A stretch of 64,000 bases of DNA from Phenylobacterium sp. J426 (GTDB taxonomy: Bacteria > Pseudomonadota > Alphaproteobacteria > Caulobacterales > Caulobacteraceae). Location of the stretch: assembly GCF_024699945.1 (NCBI RefSeq), contig NZ_JAJOMY010000001.1, positions 2,232,001-2,296,000 of the forward strand. The letters are read 5' to 3'. Positions 9,223 through 17,634 of the stretch are shown piece by piece (within the stretch, counting starts at the first letter, position 1; the number at the start of each line of letters is the position of its first letter). A model generated the notes under the pieces. The model worked only from the letters and a program-made list of their open reading frames with translations. It was not told the origin of the DNA and made no database searches. A program made the translations under genes and the position numbers.

Positions 9223-9918
9223 ATGAGCTTCTGGCGCAAGATAGCTGGGCTCGCCGTCCGCAAGATCGATGAAGCGGAATGCGACGAATGCCCGCCCGGG
9301 CTGCCCGGCGAGGATCCCGCCTTCTCCACGGCGGTGACGGCGCTTGGGGCGAAGCTCGCCAAGGCCGACGGGGAGGCGCACGCCGGCGAGTACGACGTCT
9401 TCGCCACCGTCTTCCAGTCTGAACCCGGCAGTGAAGGCAATGTGCGGCGCCTGTACCAGCTCGCGCGCCAGACCACCCGCGGCTTCGAGAGCTACGCGCG
9501 GCGGCTGAAGAAGCGCTACGGCGGCTGCCCGCAGCTGCTGGAGGACGTGCTGGACGGCCTGTTCCACATCGCCGCGTCCGACGGCGCTGTCACCGGTGAC
9601 GAGCTGGCTTACCTGGAGCGGGTCTGCGAGCTGTTCGGCCTCTCGCCGCTCACCTTCCGGCGCCTGAAGGCGACGCACCTGGGCGCGGCCAACGACGATC
9701 CCTACGCCATCCTGAGCGTCGCGCCGGACGCTTCCGACGAGGCGGTCCGGGCCGCGTGGAAGGCGCAACTGAGTGAGGCCCATCCGGACCGCGCCCGCGC
9801 GCGGGGCCTGCCCGCGGAGTTCATCGAGGTGGCCGAGGCCAAGGCGGCGCAGATCAACGCCGCCTATGACGAGATCGTGCGCGAACGGAAAGCGATGCGG
9901 CTCGAAGGCGCGGCATAG
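9223..9918 (+). CDS. TerB/DjlA-type J-domain co-chaperone
   Basis: This is a 231-residue protein with an N-terminal helical TerB-like domain (about residues 25-150, with the phrase KADGEAHAGEYDVF and the matching repeat IAASDGAVTGDELAYL) and a C-terminal J domain (about 165-225) starting DPYAILSVAPDASD and carrying the HPD triad in EAHPDRA. J domains stimulate the ATPase of DnaK. TerB-plus-J architecture is that of DjlA-like proteins, but the N-terminal membrane anchor of classical DjlA is missing, so this one is probably cytoplasmic. The ATG at 9223 is the first plausible start. It stands alone after the divergent oxoprolinase. Confidence 0.85.
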   Translation: MSFWRKIAGLAVRKIDEAECDECPPGLPGEDPAFSTAVTALGAKLAKADGEAHAGEYDVFATVFQSEPGSEGNVRRLYQLARQTTRGFESYARRLKKRYGGCPQLLEDVLDGLFHIAASDGAVTGDELAYLERVCELFGLSPLTFRRLKATHLGAANDDPYAILSVAPDASDEAVRAAWKAQLSEAHPDRARARGLPAEFIEVAEAKAAQINAAYDEIVRERKAMRLEGAA

Positions 9919-10019
9919 GCGCGGAAGTCGCGCCGTTCAGCCCCTGTTGAGGTTGACGGCGGGAACCTCAGGGCCGAGATATTGAGTTACAGGCCTGAGG
10001 CAGGCCTAGAGGAAGGTCG

Positions 10020-10310
10020 ATGGTGCACAACTTCGCCGCCAAGAACGGATCTGCGCTGAGCGGCCTGGCCGCCGTTGGGGCGACGCTCGCGACCGCCGCG
10101 GCCGTCGTGGTGGGCGCCGTCCTCGCGGTGTTCGCCGCCGCCACGGTGGCGGTGATCGCGGTGATGACCTCGGCCCTGCTGGCCTTCGCCGGTCTTGCGC
10201 TCCGCGCGCGCCGCCTGCGCGCGCGCCGCGCGGCGGACAACGGTCTGATCGAGGCCAAGCACCTGGGCGGTCATCACTGGGTCGCCTACGGCTGGAACGA
10301 ACGCCCCTGA
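10020..10310 (+). CDS. Small membrane protein, Ala/Val-rich
   Basis: This is a 96-residue protein with an AGAGGAAGG ribosome site ending just ahead of the ATG. Residues 11-60 form one long or two short Ala/Val membrane helices. They are followed by a highly basic stretch (RARRLRARRA) and a short tail, HHWVAYGWNERP. The positive-inside rule puts the tail in the cytoplasm. No family is recognised. It lies about 130 bases before the PepSY operon and is probably transcribed separately. Confidence 0.6.
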   Translation: MVHNFAAKNGSALSGLAAVGATLATAAAVVVGAVLAVFAAATVAVIAVMTSALLAFAGLALRARRLRARRAADNGLIEAKHLGGHHWVAYGWNERP

Positions 10311-10393
10311 TCCTCGCTGTCGCCCCGGCGTACGCCGGCTAGATCGCTCCCCGGAACCGACGTCGGCGAAGCATCTTCGCTTGCCTCTTGCGC

Positions 10394-10412
10394 TTGTCAT
10401 GATAATGCGAGG
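10394..10412. promoter_or_regulatory. Possible Fur-type operator upstream of the PepSY operon
   Basis: The sequence CATGATAATGCG, about 30-45 bases before the PepSY start, contains eight consecutive bases of the Fur consensus core (ATGATAAT). Only one half of the expected 19-base palindrome is well kept. Iron control would fit the operon behind it, but this is a weak match. Confidence 0.35.
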
Positions 10413-10439
10413 CGTTCTTAACTAGACGCCTGGTTCCGC

Positions 10440-11129
10440 TTGACCGTCACCACGCCTCCCCACGCGTCGCTCGACGCCGCCGCCCGAGCCGCCCACGAGG
10501 CGCGCGCGCGGGCGAAGAAGCGCGCCCAGGCGCGGGCCGCCTTCCTGCGGCAGGTGATGCAATGGCATTGGATCAGCGCTGCCATCTGCCTTGCGGGCAT
10601 GCTGCTGTTCGCGGCGACAGGGATCACCCTGAACCACGCCGCCGACATCAAGGCCGAGCCGAAGACGCTGGCGCGTGACGGCGCCTTGCCGGCCAGCCTG
10701 CTGCAGCCGCTGCAGGCCGCCGAGGCTTCGCAGGGCGAGCTGCCGGCCGGGGTGCGGAAGTGGCTCGGTGACGAGATGAAGGTGAAGGCGCCGGCGGGGC
10801 CGGTGGAGTGGTCCGCGGGCGAGGCCTATGTGGCGCTGCCCGGTCCCGGCTCGGACGGCTGGGTGACGCTGGACACCCAGACGGGCGCGGTGGCCTACGA
10901 GCGCACCGAACGCGGGTGGATCGCCTACCTCAACGACCTCCACAAGGGCCGCAACACCGGGCGGGTCTGGTTCTGGTTCATCGACGTCTTTGCCGTGGCG
11001 TGCGTCGTCTTCTCGATCACCGGCCTGCTGCTGCTGCAGCTCCACGCCCATGCCCGAAAGTCGACGTGGCCGCTGGTGGGCGCCGGCCTGGTGATCCCCG
11101 CCCTCATCGCCCTGTTCCTGATCCACTGA
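10440..11129 (+). CDS. PepSY-domain membrane protein
   Basis: This 229-residue protein has a basic cytoplasmic N-terminus, a first membrane helix (WHWISAAICLAGMLLFAATG), a periplasmic PepSY-like segment (about 60-165), and two more helices near the C-terminus. The phrases GITLNHAAD and YLNDLHKGRNTGRVW are hallmarks of the PepSY-associated membrane family found with iron uptake and flavin-linked redox systems. The start is TTG 10440. The DUF2271 gene follows after 9 bases and DUF4198 and apbE come next, all on the same strand, so a four-gene operon is clear. Its likely role is passing electrons to, or supporting, an exported flavoprotein. Confidence 0.85.
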   Translation: MTVTTPPHASLDAAARAAHEARARAKKRAQARAAFLRQVMQWHWISAAICLAGMLLFAATGITLNHAADIKAEPKTLARDGALPASLLQPLQAAEASQGELPAGVRKWLGDEMKVKAPAGPVEWSAGEAYVALPGPGSDGWVTLDTQTGAVAYERTERGWIAYLNDLHKGRNTGRVWFWFIDVFAVACVVFSITGLLLLQLHAHARKSTWPLVGAGLVIPALIALFLIH

Positions 11130-11138
11130 GGAGTGCGC

Positions 11139-11661
11139 ATGCGCGTTCGCATCCCGACCTTGTTCGCCGCCGCCGGAGCCGCCGCGGCGCCGGCCGCCGC
11201 TGACGCCGCCGAGCTGCTCGTCACCGTGGAGATCCCGAAGCTGAACGTCGCCGAGTATCACCGGCCCTATGTGTCGCTGTGGATCGAAGGCCCGGACCAG
11301 TCCGCGGTGAAGACCCTGGCGGTCTGGTACGACGTGAAGCTGAAGAACAACGAAGGGACCACCTGGCTCAAGGACATGCGCCAGTGGTGGCGCAAGGCCG
11401 GCCGCAACCTGAGCCTGCCAGCCGACGGCGTCAGCGGTCCGACCAAGGGCGCCCGGGAGACACCAGGTGACCTTCGGCGCGGCTCAGATGCGCGGGGTCT
11501 CCCCGGGCCAGTACACGCTTGCCGTCGAGGCGGCCCGCGAGGTTGGCGGCCGCGAGGTGGTGCGCGTGCCGTTCACCTGGCCTGCGAACGGCGGGCCGAG
11601 GTCCGCCTCCGCGGCCGGCTCGTCCGAGCTCGGGCAAGTCACCGTCACCGCGAAACCCTGA
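11139..11661 (+). CDS. DUF2271 exported protein with flavinylation-like motif, one-base frame break
   Basis: This is a periplasmic protein of about 173 residues after repair. It has a signal peptide (MRVRIPTLFAAAGAAAAPAA), the domain start LLVTVEIPKLNVAEYHRPYV, and the continuation VTFGAAQMRGVSPGQYTLAV in the next frame. One extra base lies in the run cluster 11447-11457, and deleting it joins GPTKAPG to RHQVTFG. The motif D96-G-V-S-G-P-T102 closely resembles the D-x-x-S-G-A-T target on which ApbE places FMN through threonine, and an apbE gene ends the operon. The TGAGGAG box at 11127-11133 supports the ATG at 11139. A covalently flavinylated redox carrier is my inference. Confidence 0.8.
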
Positions 11662-11682
11662 TCCTTCCGGAGAGATCGTCCG

Positions 11683-12489
11683 ATGTCGAAAGCCTTCCGC
11701 GCGGTCGTCGCCGCCGCCCTGCTGAGCCTGGCCGCCGGCCCCGCCGCCCACGCCCACCGCATGTGGCTGGCGCCCTCGGCCACGGTGCTGTCGGCCCAGG
11801 ATCCGTGGGTGACGGTGGACGCCGCCGTTTCGAACACCCTCTTCTATCCAGACCACGTCCCGATGCGGCTGGAAGGCGTTCAGGCGATCGGCCCCGACGG
11901 GCAGCCGGTGGAGCTGAAGAACGCGTCGACGGGCAAGTACCGCTCGACCTTCGACCTGCAGCTGACCAGGCCCGGCACCTACCGGGTGGCGAACGTCGCC
12001 GAGACGACGATGGCTTCATATAGGCAGGGCGGCGAGCAGAAGCGCTGGCGCGGCCCGGCGGCCCAGCTCGCCACCGCGATCCCCAGGGACGCCACGGAGG
12101 TGCAGGTGACGCACAGCCTCCGCCGCGTCGAGACCTTCGTCACCGCCGGTGCGCCGAACACCGCCGCGCTGAAGCCGACGGGTCGCGGCCTCGAGCTGGA
12201 GCCGATCACCCACCCGAACGATCTCGTGGCCAGCGAGAAGGCCCGCTTCCGGCTCCTGAACGACGGCAAGCCCGCGTCGGGCGTCGAGGTCGAGGTGGTG
12301 CTGGGCCAGGCCCGCTATCGCGACAAGGGCGTGGAGCTGAAGGTGACGACAGGCGCCGACGGCGTGTTCGAGATCGCCTGGCCCGAACCGGGGCTCTACT
12401 GGCTCGAAGCCGGCGTGCAGGGCGCGGGCGAGGGCGGGCAGCGGCGAAGCCTCGGCTACGTCGCGACGCTCGAGGTGATGCCCGACTAG
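11683..12489 (+). CDS. DUF4198 exported protein
   Basis: This is a 268-residue protein with a signal peptide (KAFRAVVAAALLSLAAGPAA) followed immediately by HAHRMWLAPSATVL, the histidine-rich mature start typical of DUF4198. The C-terminal half contains an Ig-like beta domain (LLNDGKPASGVEVEVV, then GVFEIAWPEPGLYWLEAG). DUF4198 proteins are periplasmic and often sit beside metal uptake or flavin-linked genes. The N-terminal His pair could bind metal, but the role is not proven. It is the third gene of the PepSY operon and ends two bases before the apbE start. Confidence 0.85.
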   Translation: MSKAFRAVVAAALLSLAAGPAAHAHRMWLAPSATVLSAQDPWVTVDAAVSNTLFYPDHVPMRLEGVQAIGPDGQPVELKNASTGKYRSTFDLQLTRPGTYRVANVAETTMASYRQGGEQKRWRGPAAQLATAIPRDATEVQVTHSLRRVETFVTAGAPNTAALKPTGRGLELEPITHPNDLVASEKARFRLLNDGKPASGVEVEVVLGQARYRDKGVELKVTTGADGVFEIAWPEPGLYWLEAGVQGAGEGGQRRSLGYVATLEVMPD

Positions 12490-12491
12490 GG

Positions 12492-13478
12492 ATGCGCCGG
12501 GTCGCCGTTCCGCTCGATCTGACGCCGGACGCCGCGCGGCCGCGGGATGGTCGCGACGTGGCCCTCTCCGGACCGACCATGGGCGTCACCTGGACGGTCC
12601 GGGCCCGCGCGCCGGACAGCCTCGGCGACGGCGCCCTCCGGACGGCGGTGCAGGACGCCTGCGACCGCGTGGTGGCGCAGATGAGCCACTGGGAGCCGGA
12701 CAGCGATCTCTCCCGCTTCAACCGCGCGCCCGCGGGGAGCTGGATCCCCTTGCCCGAGGAGTTCGAGGCCGTGATCAGCGCCGCCCTCGAGGTCGCCGAG
12801 GCGACCGGCGGGGCGTTCGATCCGACGCTGGGCCGCCTCACGGACCTGTGGGGTTTCGGCCCCGCCGGCCCGATCGATCGCCCGCCGCCAGTCCTCGCGC
12901 TCAATGGGCCGCGCACCGGCTGGTGCGCGCTCCGGCTGGAGGCGGGCCGCCTGCTGCAGCCGGGCGGCGCGGCGCTGGACCTCTCAGGCATCGCCAAGGG
13001 CTATGGAGTCGATTTGGTCGCCCGGGCGCTCGCGGCCCTGGGCGTGCGCGATTACCTGGTCGAGATCGGCGGCGAGCTGCGCGGCTCGGGCGTCAAGGGC
13101 GACGGTCAGCCCTGGTGGGTCGAGCTGGAGCGGCCGCCCGACGCAAGCCTGGGCGATCCGCCGCTGCTCGTGGCGCTGCACGGCCTGTCGGTCGCGACCT
13201 CCGGCGACTGGCGGCGCAGCTTCGTCGCCGACGGCCGGCGCTACAGTCACACCCTCGACCCTGCGGCGCGCAGCCCGGTGTCCGGCGCGACCGCCGCGGT
13301 CACGGTGCTGCATCCCGAGTGCCATCGCGCCGACGCGCTCTGCACGGCCCTGATGGTTCTGGGGCCTGAGGCCGGCGCCTTCGCCGAGGCGCATGATGTG
13401 GCGGCGCTGATCCTCACGCGGACGCGCGAGGGCTATGCCGAGGTGCTGACGCCCGCGCTCGAACGGCTGCTTGCCTGA
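12492..13478 (+). CDS. apbE: FAD:protein FMN transferase (ApbE family)
   Basis: This is a 328-residue Mg-dependent enzyme that splits FAD and attaches FMN to a threonine of an exported flavoprotein. Diagnostic stretches are MGVTWTVRARAP near residue 30, SHWEPDSDLSRFN near 72, GGAFDPTLGRLTDLWGF near 107, the motif ALDLSGIAKGYGVDLV near 165, EIGGELRGSG near 195, and SHTLDPAARSP near 255. No signal peptide or lipobox is obvious, so it may act at the cytoplasmic side or use a cryptic signal. The start is two bases after the DUF4198 stop. The D-G-V-S-G-P-T site in the DUF2271 protein is the natural local target. Confidence 0.93.
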   Translation: MRRVAVPLDLTPDAARPRDGRDVALSGPTMGVTWTVRARAPDSLGDGALRTAVQDACDRVVAQMSHWEPDSDLSRFNRAPAGSWIPLPEEFEAVISAALEVAEATGGAFDPTLGRLTDLWGFGPAGPIDRPPPVLALNGPRTGWCALRLEAGRLLQPGGAALDLSGIAKGYGVDLVARALAALGVRDYLVEIGGELRGSGVKGDGQPWWVELERPPDASLGDPPLLVALHGLSVATSGDWRRSFVADGRRYSHTLDPAARSPVSGATAAVTVLHPECHRADALCTALMVLGPEAGAFAEAHDVAALILTRTREGYAEVLTPALERLLA

Positions 13479-13547
13479 CGATGCGCTTGCCGCGCGCGAC
13501 GCGGGGCTCTACCGTCCATTCAAACAAGCGTTGGGAGGATGGCCGAG

Positions 13548-13841
13548 ATGACCATTGGCGTGATTGCGAAACTGCCGATCCAGGAGGGCAAGGCGGCCGA
13601 GTTCGAGGCGTTCTTCACGGAGCTTGCGCAGCAGGTGCGCGCGAACGAGCCCGGCAACCTCGCCTACCAGCTCACCAAGAGCCGGACCGAGCCCGGCGTC
13701 TACAAGGTGCTGGAGGTCTACAAGGACCAGGACGCCCTGACCCATCACGGCGGCACCGAATACTTCAAGGCGGCGGGTCCGAAGTTCGCCGGCTTCCTGG
13801 CGGGCCGTCCCGAGATCGAATACCTCGACGGCGTGGGGTAG
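13548..13841 (+). CDS. Antibiotic-biosynthesis-monooxygenase (ABM) fold protein
   Basis: This is a protein of about 97 residues with the ferredoxin-like ABM fold. It starts MTIGVIAKLPIQEGK and carries TKSRTEPGVYKVLEVYKDQ and the histidine pair in ALTHHGGTEYF. Such proteins are small dimeric quinol oxygenases or stress-linked enzymes, and the reaction is not predictable. The GGGAGG box at 13533-13538 gives better spacing for the ATG at 13548 than for the one at 13539. The acyl-CoA dehydrogenase follows 6 bases later, so they are likely co-transcribed. Confidence 0.8.
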   Translation: MTIGVIAKLPIQEGKAAEFEAFFTELAQQVRANEPGNLAYQLTKSRTEPGVYKVLEVYKDQDALTHHGGTEYFKAAGPKFAGFLAGRPEIEYLDGVG

Positions 13842-13847
13842 TGCGCC

Positions 13848-15071
13848 ATGGACCTGGACTTCGCCCCTGAGGACCTCGCCTTCCGTGACGAGGTCCGTGC
13901 GTTCATCGCCGAGGCCTACGACGAGGACATGCGCGCCCGCATGGCGCAGTCCAAGAACGGCTACCTCGACAAGGCGAGCCAGGTCCGCTGGCTGAAGCGG
14001 CTGGGCGAGAAGGGCTGGATCGCGCCCGACTGGCCGGTCGAATACGGCGGCACGGGCTGGTCGCTGGGCAAGAAGTACGTCTTCGACATGGAGATGGCGC
14101 TGGCCGGCGCGCCTTCGACGTCGAACATGGGGCTGAAGATGTGCGCCCCGGTCGTGATGGCTTTCGGGACCGAGGAACAGAAGCAGCAGCACCTGCCGAA
14201 GATCCTGTCGACCGACGTCTGGTGGTGCCAGGGCTACTCCGAGCCGGGCTCCGGGTCGGACCTGGCGTCGCTCGCGCTGAAGGCCGAGCGCGACGGCGAC
14301 CACTACGTCCTGAACGGCTCCAAGACCTGGACGACGCTGGCCCAGTGGGCCGACTGGATGTTCTGTCTGGTGCGGACCTCCAACGAGGACATCCGCCAGA
14401 AGGGCATCAGCTTCCTGCTCATCGACATGAAGACGCCGGGCATCACGATCCGGCCGATCCCGACGCTGGACGGGCCGGTGGAGGGCGAGCAGGAGATCAA
14501 CGAGACGTTCTTCGACAACGTCCGCGTGCCGGTCGCCAATCGCATCGGCAAGGAAGGCGAGGGCTGGACCTACGCCAAGTACCTGCTGCAGTTCGAGCGC
14601 GGCAACGCGTATGCGCCGGGGCTGCAGAACCAGCTCCGCAAGGTGCGCAAGATCGCGAGCCTCGAGCGCTCGGACCGCGGCGGCTCGATGCTGGCCGACC
14701 CGGACTTCCGCCGGAAGCTGGCGGAGGTCGAGATCAAGGTCGAGGCGCTGAACGCCACCGAGCTGCGCATCTTCGCCGGCCGGGCCAACGGCGAGGCCAT
14801 GGGCGCGGTCTCCTCGATGCTGAAGCTCGAAGGCAGCCAGATGCAGCAGGCGATCACCGAGCTGGCTCTGGAGGCCGCCGGCCTCTACGCCCAGCCCTTC
14901 GTGCGCGACACCTGGGCCGAACTGAACGGCGACACGAACCAGTTCCGGGCCGGTCCGGACTATGCCGCCACGGTCGCGCCGCAGTACTTCAACTACCGCA
15001 AGACCTCGATCTACGCCGGGTCGAACGAGATCCAGCACAACATCATGGCCAAGATGGTGCTGGGGCTGTAG
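13848..15071 (+). CDS. Acyl-CoA dehydrogenase family protein
   Basis: This is a 407-residue FAD flavoenzyme for alpha-beta dehydrogenation of an acyl-CoA. It has the N-terminal helical domain (AFIAEAYDEDMRARM), the substrate and FAD signature WWCQGYSEPGSGSDLASL, the beta domain with KTWTTLAQWADWMFCL, and the C-terminal helical domain ending YRKTSIYAGSNEIQHNIMAK. The position of the catalytic glutamate is not certain from inspection. The sequence resembles the large alphaproteobacterial group of acyl-CoA dehydrogenases acting on branched or sterol side-chain substrates. It is co-transcribed with the ABM protein. Confidence 0.92.
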   Translation: MDLDFAPEDLAFRDEVRAFIAEAYDEDMRARMAQSKNGYLDKASQVRWLKRLGEKGWIAPDWPVEYGGTGWSLGKKYVFDMEMALAGAPSTSNMGLKMCAPVVMAFGTEEQKQQHLPKILSTDVWWCQGYSEPGSGSDLASLALKAERDGDHYVLNGSKTWTTLAQWADWMFCLVRTSNEDIRQKGISFLLIDMKTPGITIRPIPTLDGPVEGEQEINETFFDNVRVPVANRIGKEGEGWTYAKYLLQFERGNAYAPGLQNQLRKVRKIASLERSDRGGSMLADPDFRRKLAEVEIKVEALNATELRIFAGRANGEAMGAVSSMLKLEGSQMQQAITELALEAAGLYAQPFVRDTWAELNGDTNQFRAGPDYAATVAPQYFNYRKTSIYAGSNEIQHNIMAKMVLGL

Positions 15072-15123
15072 CGGCCGCACGGCCAGCCGGTTCGCGGATC
15101 GCGGCGGGCCGGCTGGGCGCTGT

Positions 15124-16112
15124 CTAGCCGACGTCGCGCCCGAAGAGCCGACGCACCTGGCGTGAAAAGGCCCCCGCTCCGCGCGGATCATCTCGCGGAA
15201 CTCAGCCTGCTGGCGCCAGTACGGTTCGGGCGCGTCCATCACCGCCTGGACGCGGCGCGCGAGGTCGCCGGACTGCAGGTCCGCGTCGCAGAACTTGAAG
15301 GCGTCCGGCAGCGGGAAGTCTTCCGCGAAGGCGGCCGCGCCCGCAGCGTTGAGGAACACCGTGGCTCCGCAGGCGGCGGCTTCCCGCGGCAGCCGGTCCT
15401 GGCCCGGGAAATGGCCGAAGTCGATATAGACCCGCGCCTGCGAGAAGATTTGCTTCAGCTGGCTCTTGCTGAAGCCCTTGAGGCGCATGCCGCTGAGCTG
15501 CGGATTGTCGGCGAAGAACCGATCGCCCGTGTCGCCGCCCTTGGCGGCATTGTAGGCGCAGACGCGTTTGGGCGAAGGCGCCGTGGCCGGCGCCTGGGTG
15601 AACAGCGGCGAGGTGTAGTCGCGCAGCTCGCCAACGTTGGCCGCCCCGTTCCGATGCAGGAAGTCGCGCGCGTAGGCGCTCTGGTAGAGGTGGATGAGGT
15701 CGGGACGGCCGAACAGCTCACGCGCGAAGGCTTCCTCCCGCAATTCAGGAATCAGGACGTAGGCGTTGTCGACGGAGAGCCACCAGATCGCCACCTTGCC
15801 CCTCGGAAACGTCCGATGAAGATGCGCCATCGTCTCGGGCAGGATGACCAGGCTGTCGTCGTCCCACTCCAGGCGTTCGGTATGCCGGGGCGCATACTCG
15901 GCGTAGAACTGCATGATCTCCGGCGCCCGAGGCGCGATATTCTGGATGTGGTCGTGGGCCACGCGGTTCCTGTGCTCCGCGTCGGTGTAGATCATCCAGC
16001 TCTCGAGGCCGATTTCGCCGGCGACCTGGGAAAGCTGATGCAACGCCTCGGGTCCGCCGCTGGCCCAGACCGGACACACCACGGCGACTCGCTTGATACC
16101 GGTGAGGTCCAT
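15124..16112 (-). CDS. Glycosyltransferase-like protein, one-base frame break near the end
   Basis: This is a protein of about 329 residues beginning MDLTGIKRVAVVCPVWASGG, a Rossmann-like first strand with a glycine-rich turn. It also has LIHLYQSAYARDFLHRNG and a second-domain stretch, ARVYIDFGHFPGQDRLPREA, that resembles the donor-sugar region of family 4-like glycosyltransferases. The last 20 codons are in another frame. One G is missing in the run at 15171-15175, and adding it joins AERGAFS to RQVRRLFGRDVG and a stop at 15124. It faces divergently from glf and 75 bases away, so a role in galactofuranose-containing surface glycan is a reasonable inference. The acceptor and donor are unknown. 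Confidence 0.75.
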
Positions 16113-16186
16113 CGATCCTTCCCAAAGGCGCCAGCCCCTGTCAGCGATCTGCCAATGTCCGTCAAGCTGATGCGCCTGAGGCCACG

Positions 16187-17338
16187 ATGACAGGGTCGCC
16201 CGCTATCCGGCCCGCCGGCCGCAACAAGCCTTTCGACTATCTGATCGTGGGCGCGGGCTTTGCCGGCTCGGTGCTGGCCGAGCGCCTGACCAGCCAGCTG
16301 GGCAAGCGCGTCCTGCTGGTCGACCGCCGGCCGCACGTGGGCGGCAACGCCTATGACGAGAAGGACGCCGGCGGCGTGCTGATGCACAAGTACGGCCCGC
16401 ACATCTTCCACACCAACTCGGAAGAGGTGTTCCGCTACCTGTCGCAGTTCACCAGGTGGCGGCCGTACGAGCACCGGGTGCTGGCTTGCGTGAGGGGCGG
16501 GCTGCACGTGCCGATGCCCATCAACCGCACCACGCTGAACATGCTGTACGGCGTCAACCTGCAGACCGAGGCCGACGCCGAGGCCTTCCTGGCCAGCCGT
16601 GCGGAGCCGGTGGAGAAGATCCGCACGTCCGAGGACGTGGTGATCAGCCAGGTCGGCCGCGAACTCTACGAGATGTTCTTCCGCGGCTACACCCGCAAGC
16701 AGTGGGGCATGGACCCGTCCGAGCTGGACAAGGCGGTGACGGCCCGGGTGCCGACGCGGACCAACACCGACGACCGCTACTTCACCGACAAGTTCCAGGC
16801 CATGCCGCTCGACGGCTACACGCGCATGTTCGAGAACATGGTCGACCAGAAGGGCGTCACGCTGCAGCTCGGCGTCGAGTACGAGGACGTGCGCGACGAG
16901 GCCGACTTCGACCGGCTGATCTTCACCGGCCCGATCGATGAGTACTTCGACCACCGCTACGGCAAGCTTCCGTACCGGAGCCTGCGCTTCCAGCACGAAA
17001 CCCTGGACCAGCCGTGGTTCCAGCCGGTGGCGGTGGTCAACTATCCGAACGAGGAGACGCCCTACACCCGCGTCAGCGAGTACAAGCACATGACCGGGCA
17101 GCAGTGCGACAAGACCACGATCACCTACGAGCACCCGAGCGCCGAAGGCGACCCCTACTATCCGGTGCCGCGTCCTGAGAACCAGGCGCTGTACAAGAAG
17201 TACGAGGCGCTGGCGCTGGAGACGCCCGAGGTCCACTTCGTGGGGCGGCTGGCCACCTACCGCTACTACAACATGGACCAGGTCACCGGGCAGGCGCTCG
17301 CCACCTTCCGCCGCATCGCCGAACGCGAGGGATCCTAG
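16187..17338 (+). CDS. glf: UDP-galactopyranose mutase
   Basis: This is a 383-residue flavoenzyme that interconverts UDP-galactopyranose and UDP-galactofuranose for surface polysaccharide. The N-terminal FAD motif DYLIVGAGFAGSVLAERL is followed by RRPHVGGNAYDEKD, HKYGPHIFHTNSEEVF, the FFRGYTRKQWGMDPSELD signature, and the conserved C-terminal GRLATYRYYNMDQV. The length is normal for the bacterial enzyme. The neighbouring glycosyltransferase-like gene on the opposite strand suggests a small surface-glycan locus. Confidence 0.95.
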   Translation: MTGSPAIRPAGRNKPFDYLIVGAGFAGSVLAERLTSQLGKRVLLVDRRPHVGGNAYDEKDAGGVLMHKYGPHIFHTNSEEVFRYLSQFTRWRPYEHRVLACVRGGLHVPMPINRTTLNMLYGVNLQTEADAEAFLASRAEPVEKIRTSEDVVISQVGRELYEMFFRGYTRKQWGMDPSELDKAVTARVPTRTNTDDRYFTDKFQAMPLDGYTRMFENMVDQKGVTLQLGVEYEDVRDEADFDRLIFTGPIDEYFDHRYGKLPYRSLRFQHETLDQPWFQPVAVVNYPNEETPYTRVSEYKHMTGQQCDKTTITYEHPSAEGDPYYPVPRPENQALYKKYEALALETPEVHFVGRLATYRYYNMDQVTGQALATFRRIAEREGS

Positions 17339-17340
17339 CC

Positions 17341-17526
17341 TCAGGCCGCCTGGGCGGGAGCCTGCACGAGTTCGGCGGCCTTGCGCCGCCAGATGCCGGC
17401 GAGTTCGAGATAGCGCCGACGGTTCGCCTGCCAGTCGACGCGGCCGGCCTCGGCTTCCGCCTCCTCGGCAAGCTTCAGATAGCTGGCGGCGTTGCGCATG
17501 GCCCGATCCTTGTTGGCCACATCCAA
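17341..17526 (-). CDS. Small helical hypothetical protein, 61 aa
   Basis: This is a 61-residue, highly charged, helical protein (SYLKLAEEAEAEAGRVDWQA, then RRRYLELAGIWRRKAAEL). It looks like the short Caulobacter-type proteins with an RxxYxxxAxxWxxxA helix that often sit beside unrelated genes. It is convergent with glf, three bases apart. No function is known. Confidence 0.55.
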   Translation of the reverse strand: MDVANKDRAMRNAASYLKLAEEAEAEAGRVDWQANRRRYLELAGIWRRKAAELVQAPAQAA

Positions 17527-17589
17527 CGCCGTTCGGCCGGCTATGGTTGCGCTTGATCCCGAGACGCCGCGGATCGTCAGGCGACGGTC

Positions 17590-17628
17590 GCGCGCCGGAC
17601 CCGCTGCCTCGCATCGGGTCCGGCGCGC
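17590..17628. terminator. Perfect 14-bp inverted repeat, terminator-like hairpin
   Basis: GCGCGCCGGACCCG at 17590-17603 pairs perfectly with 17615-17628 across an 11-base loop. It lies 7 bases beyond the stop of the minus-strand membrane protein ending at 17635. There is no T tract on either side, so intrinsic termination is possible but not classical. Confidence 0.55.
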
Positions 17629-17634
17629 CTGCCC

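Noticed and set aside
13509..16112. An apparent 867-residue minus-strand gene
   Set aside because: Only the first 320 residues look like protein. The rest is the shadow of the acyl-CoA dehydrogenase, reached because a missing base hides the stop at 15124.
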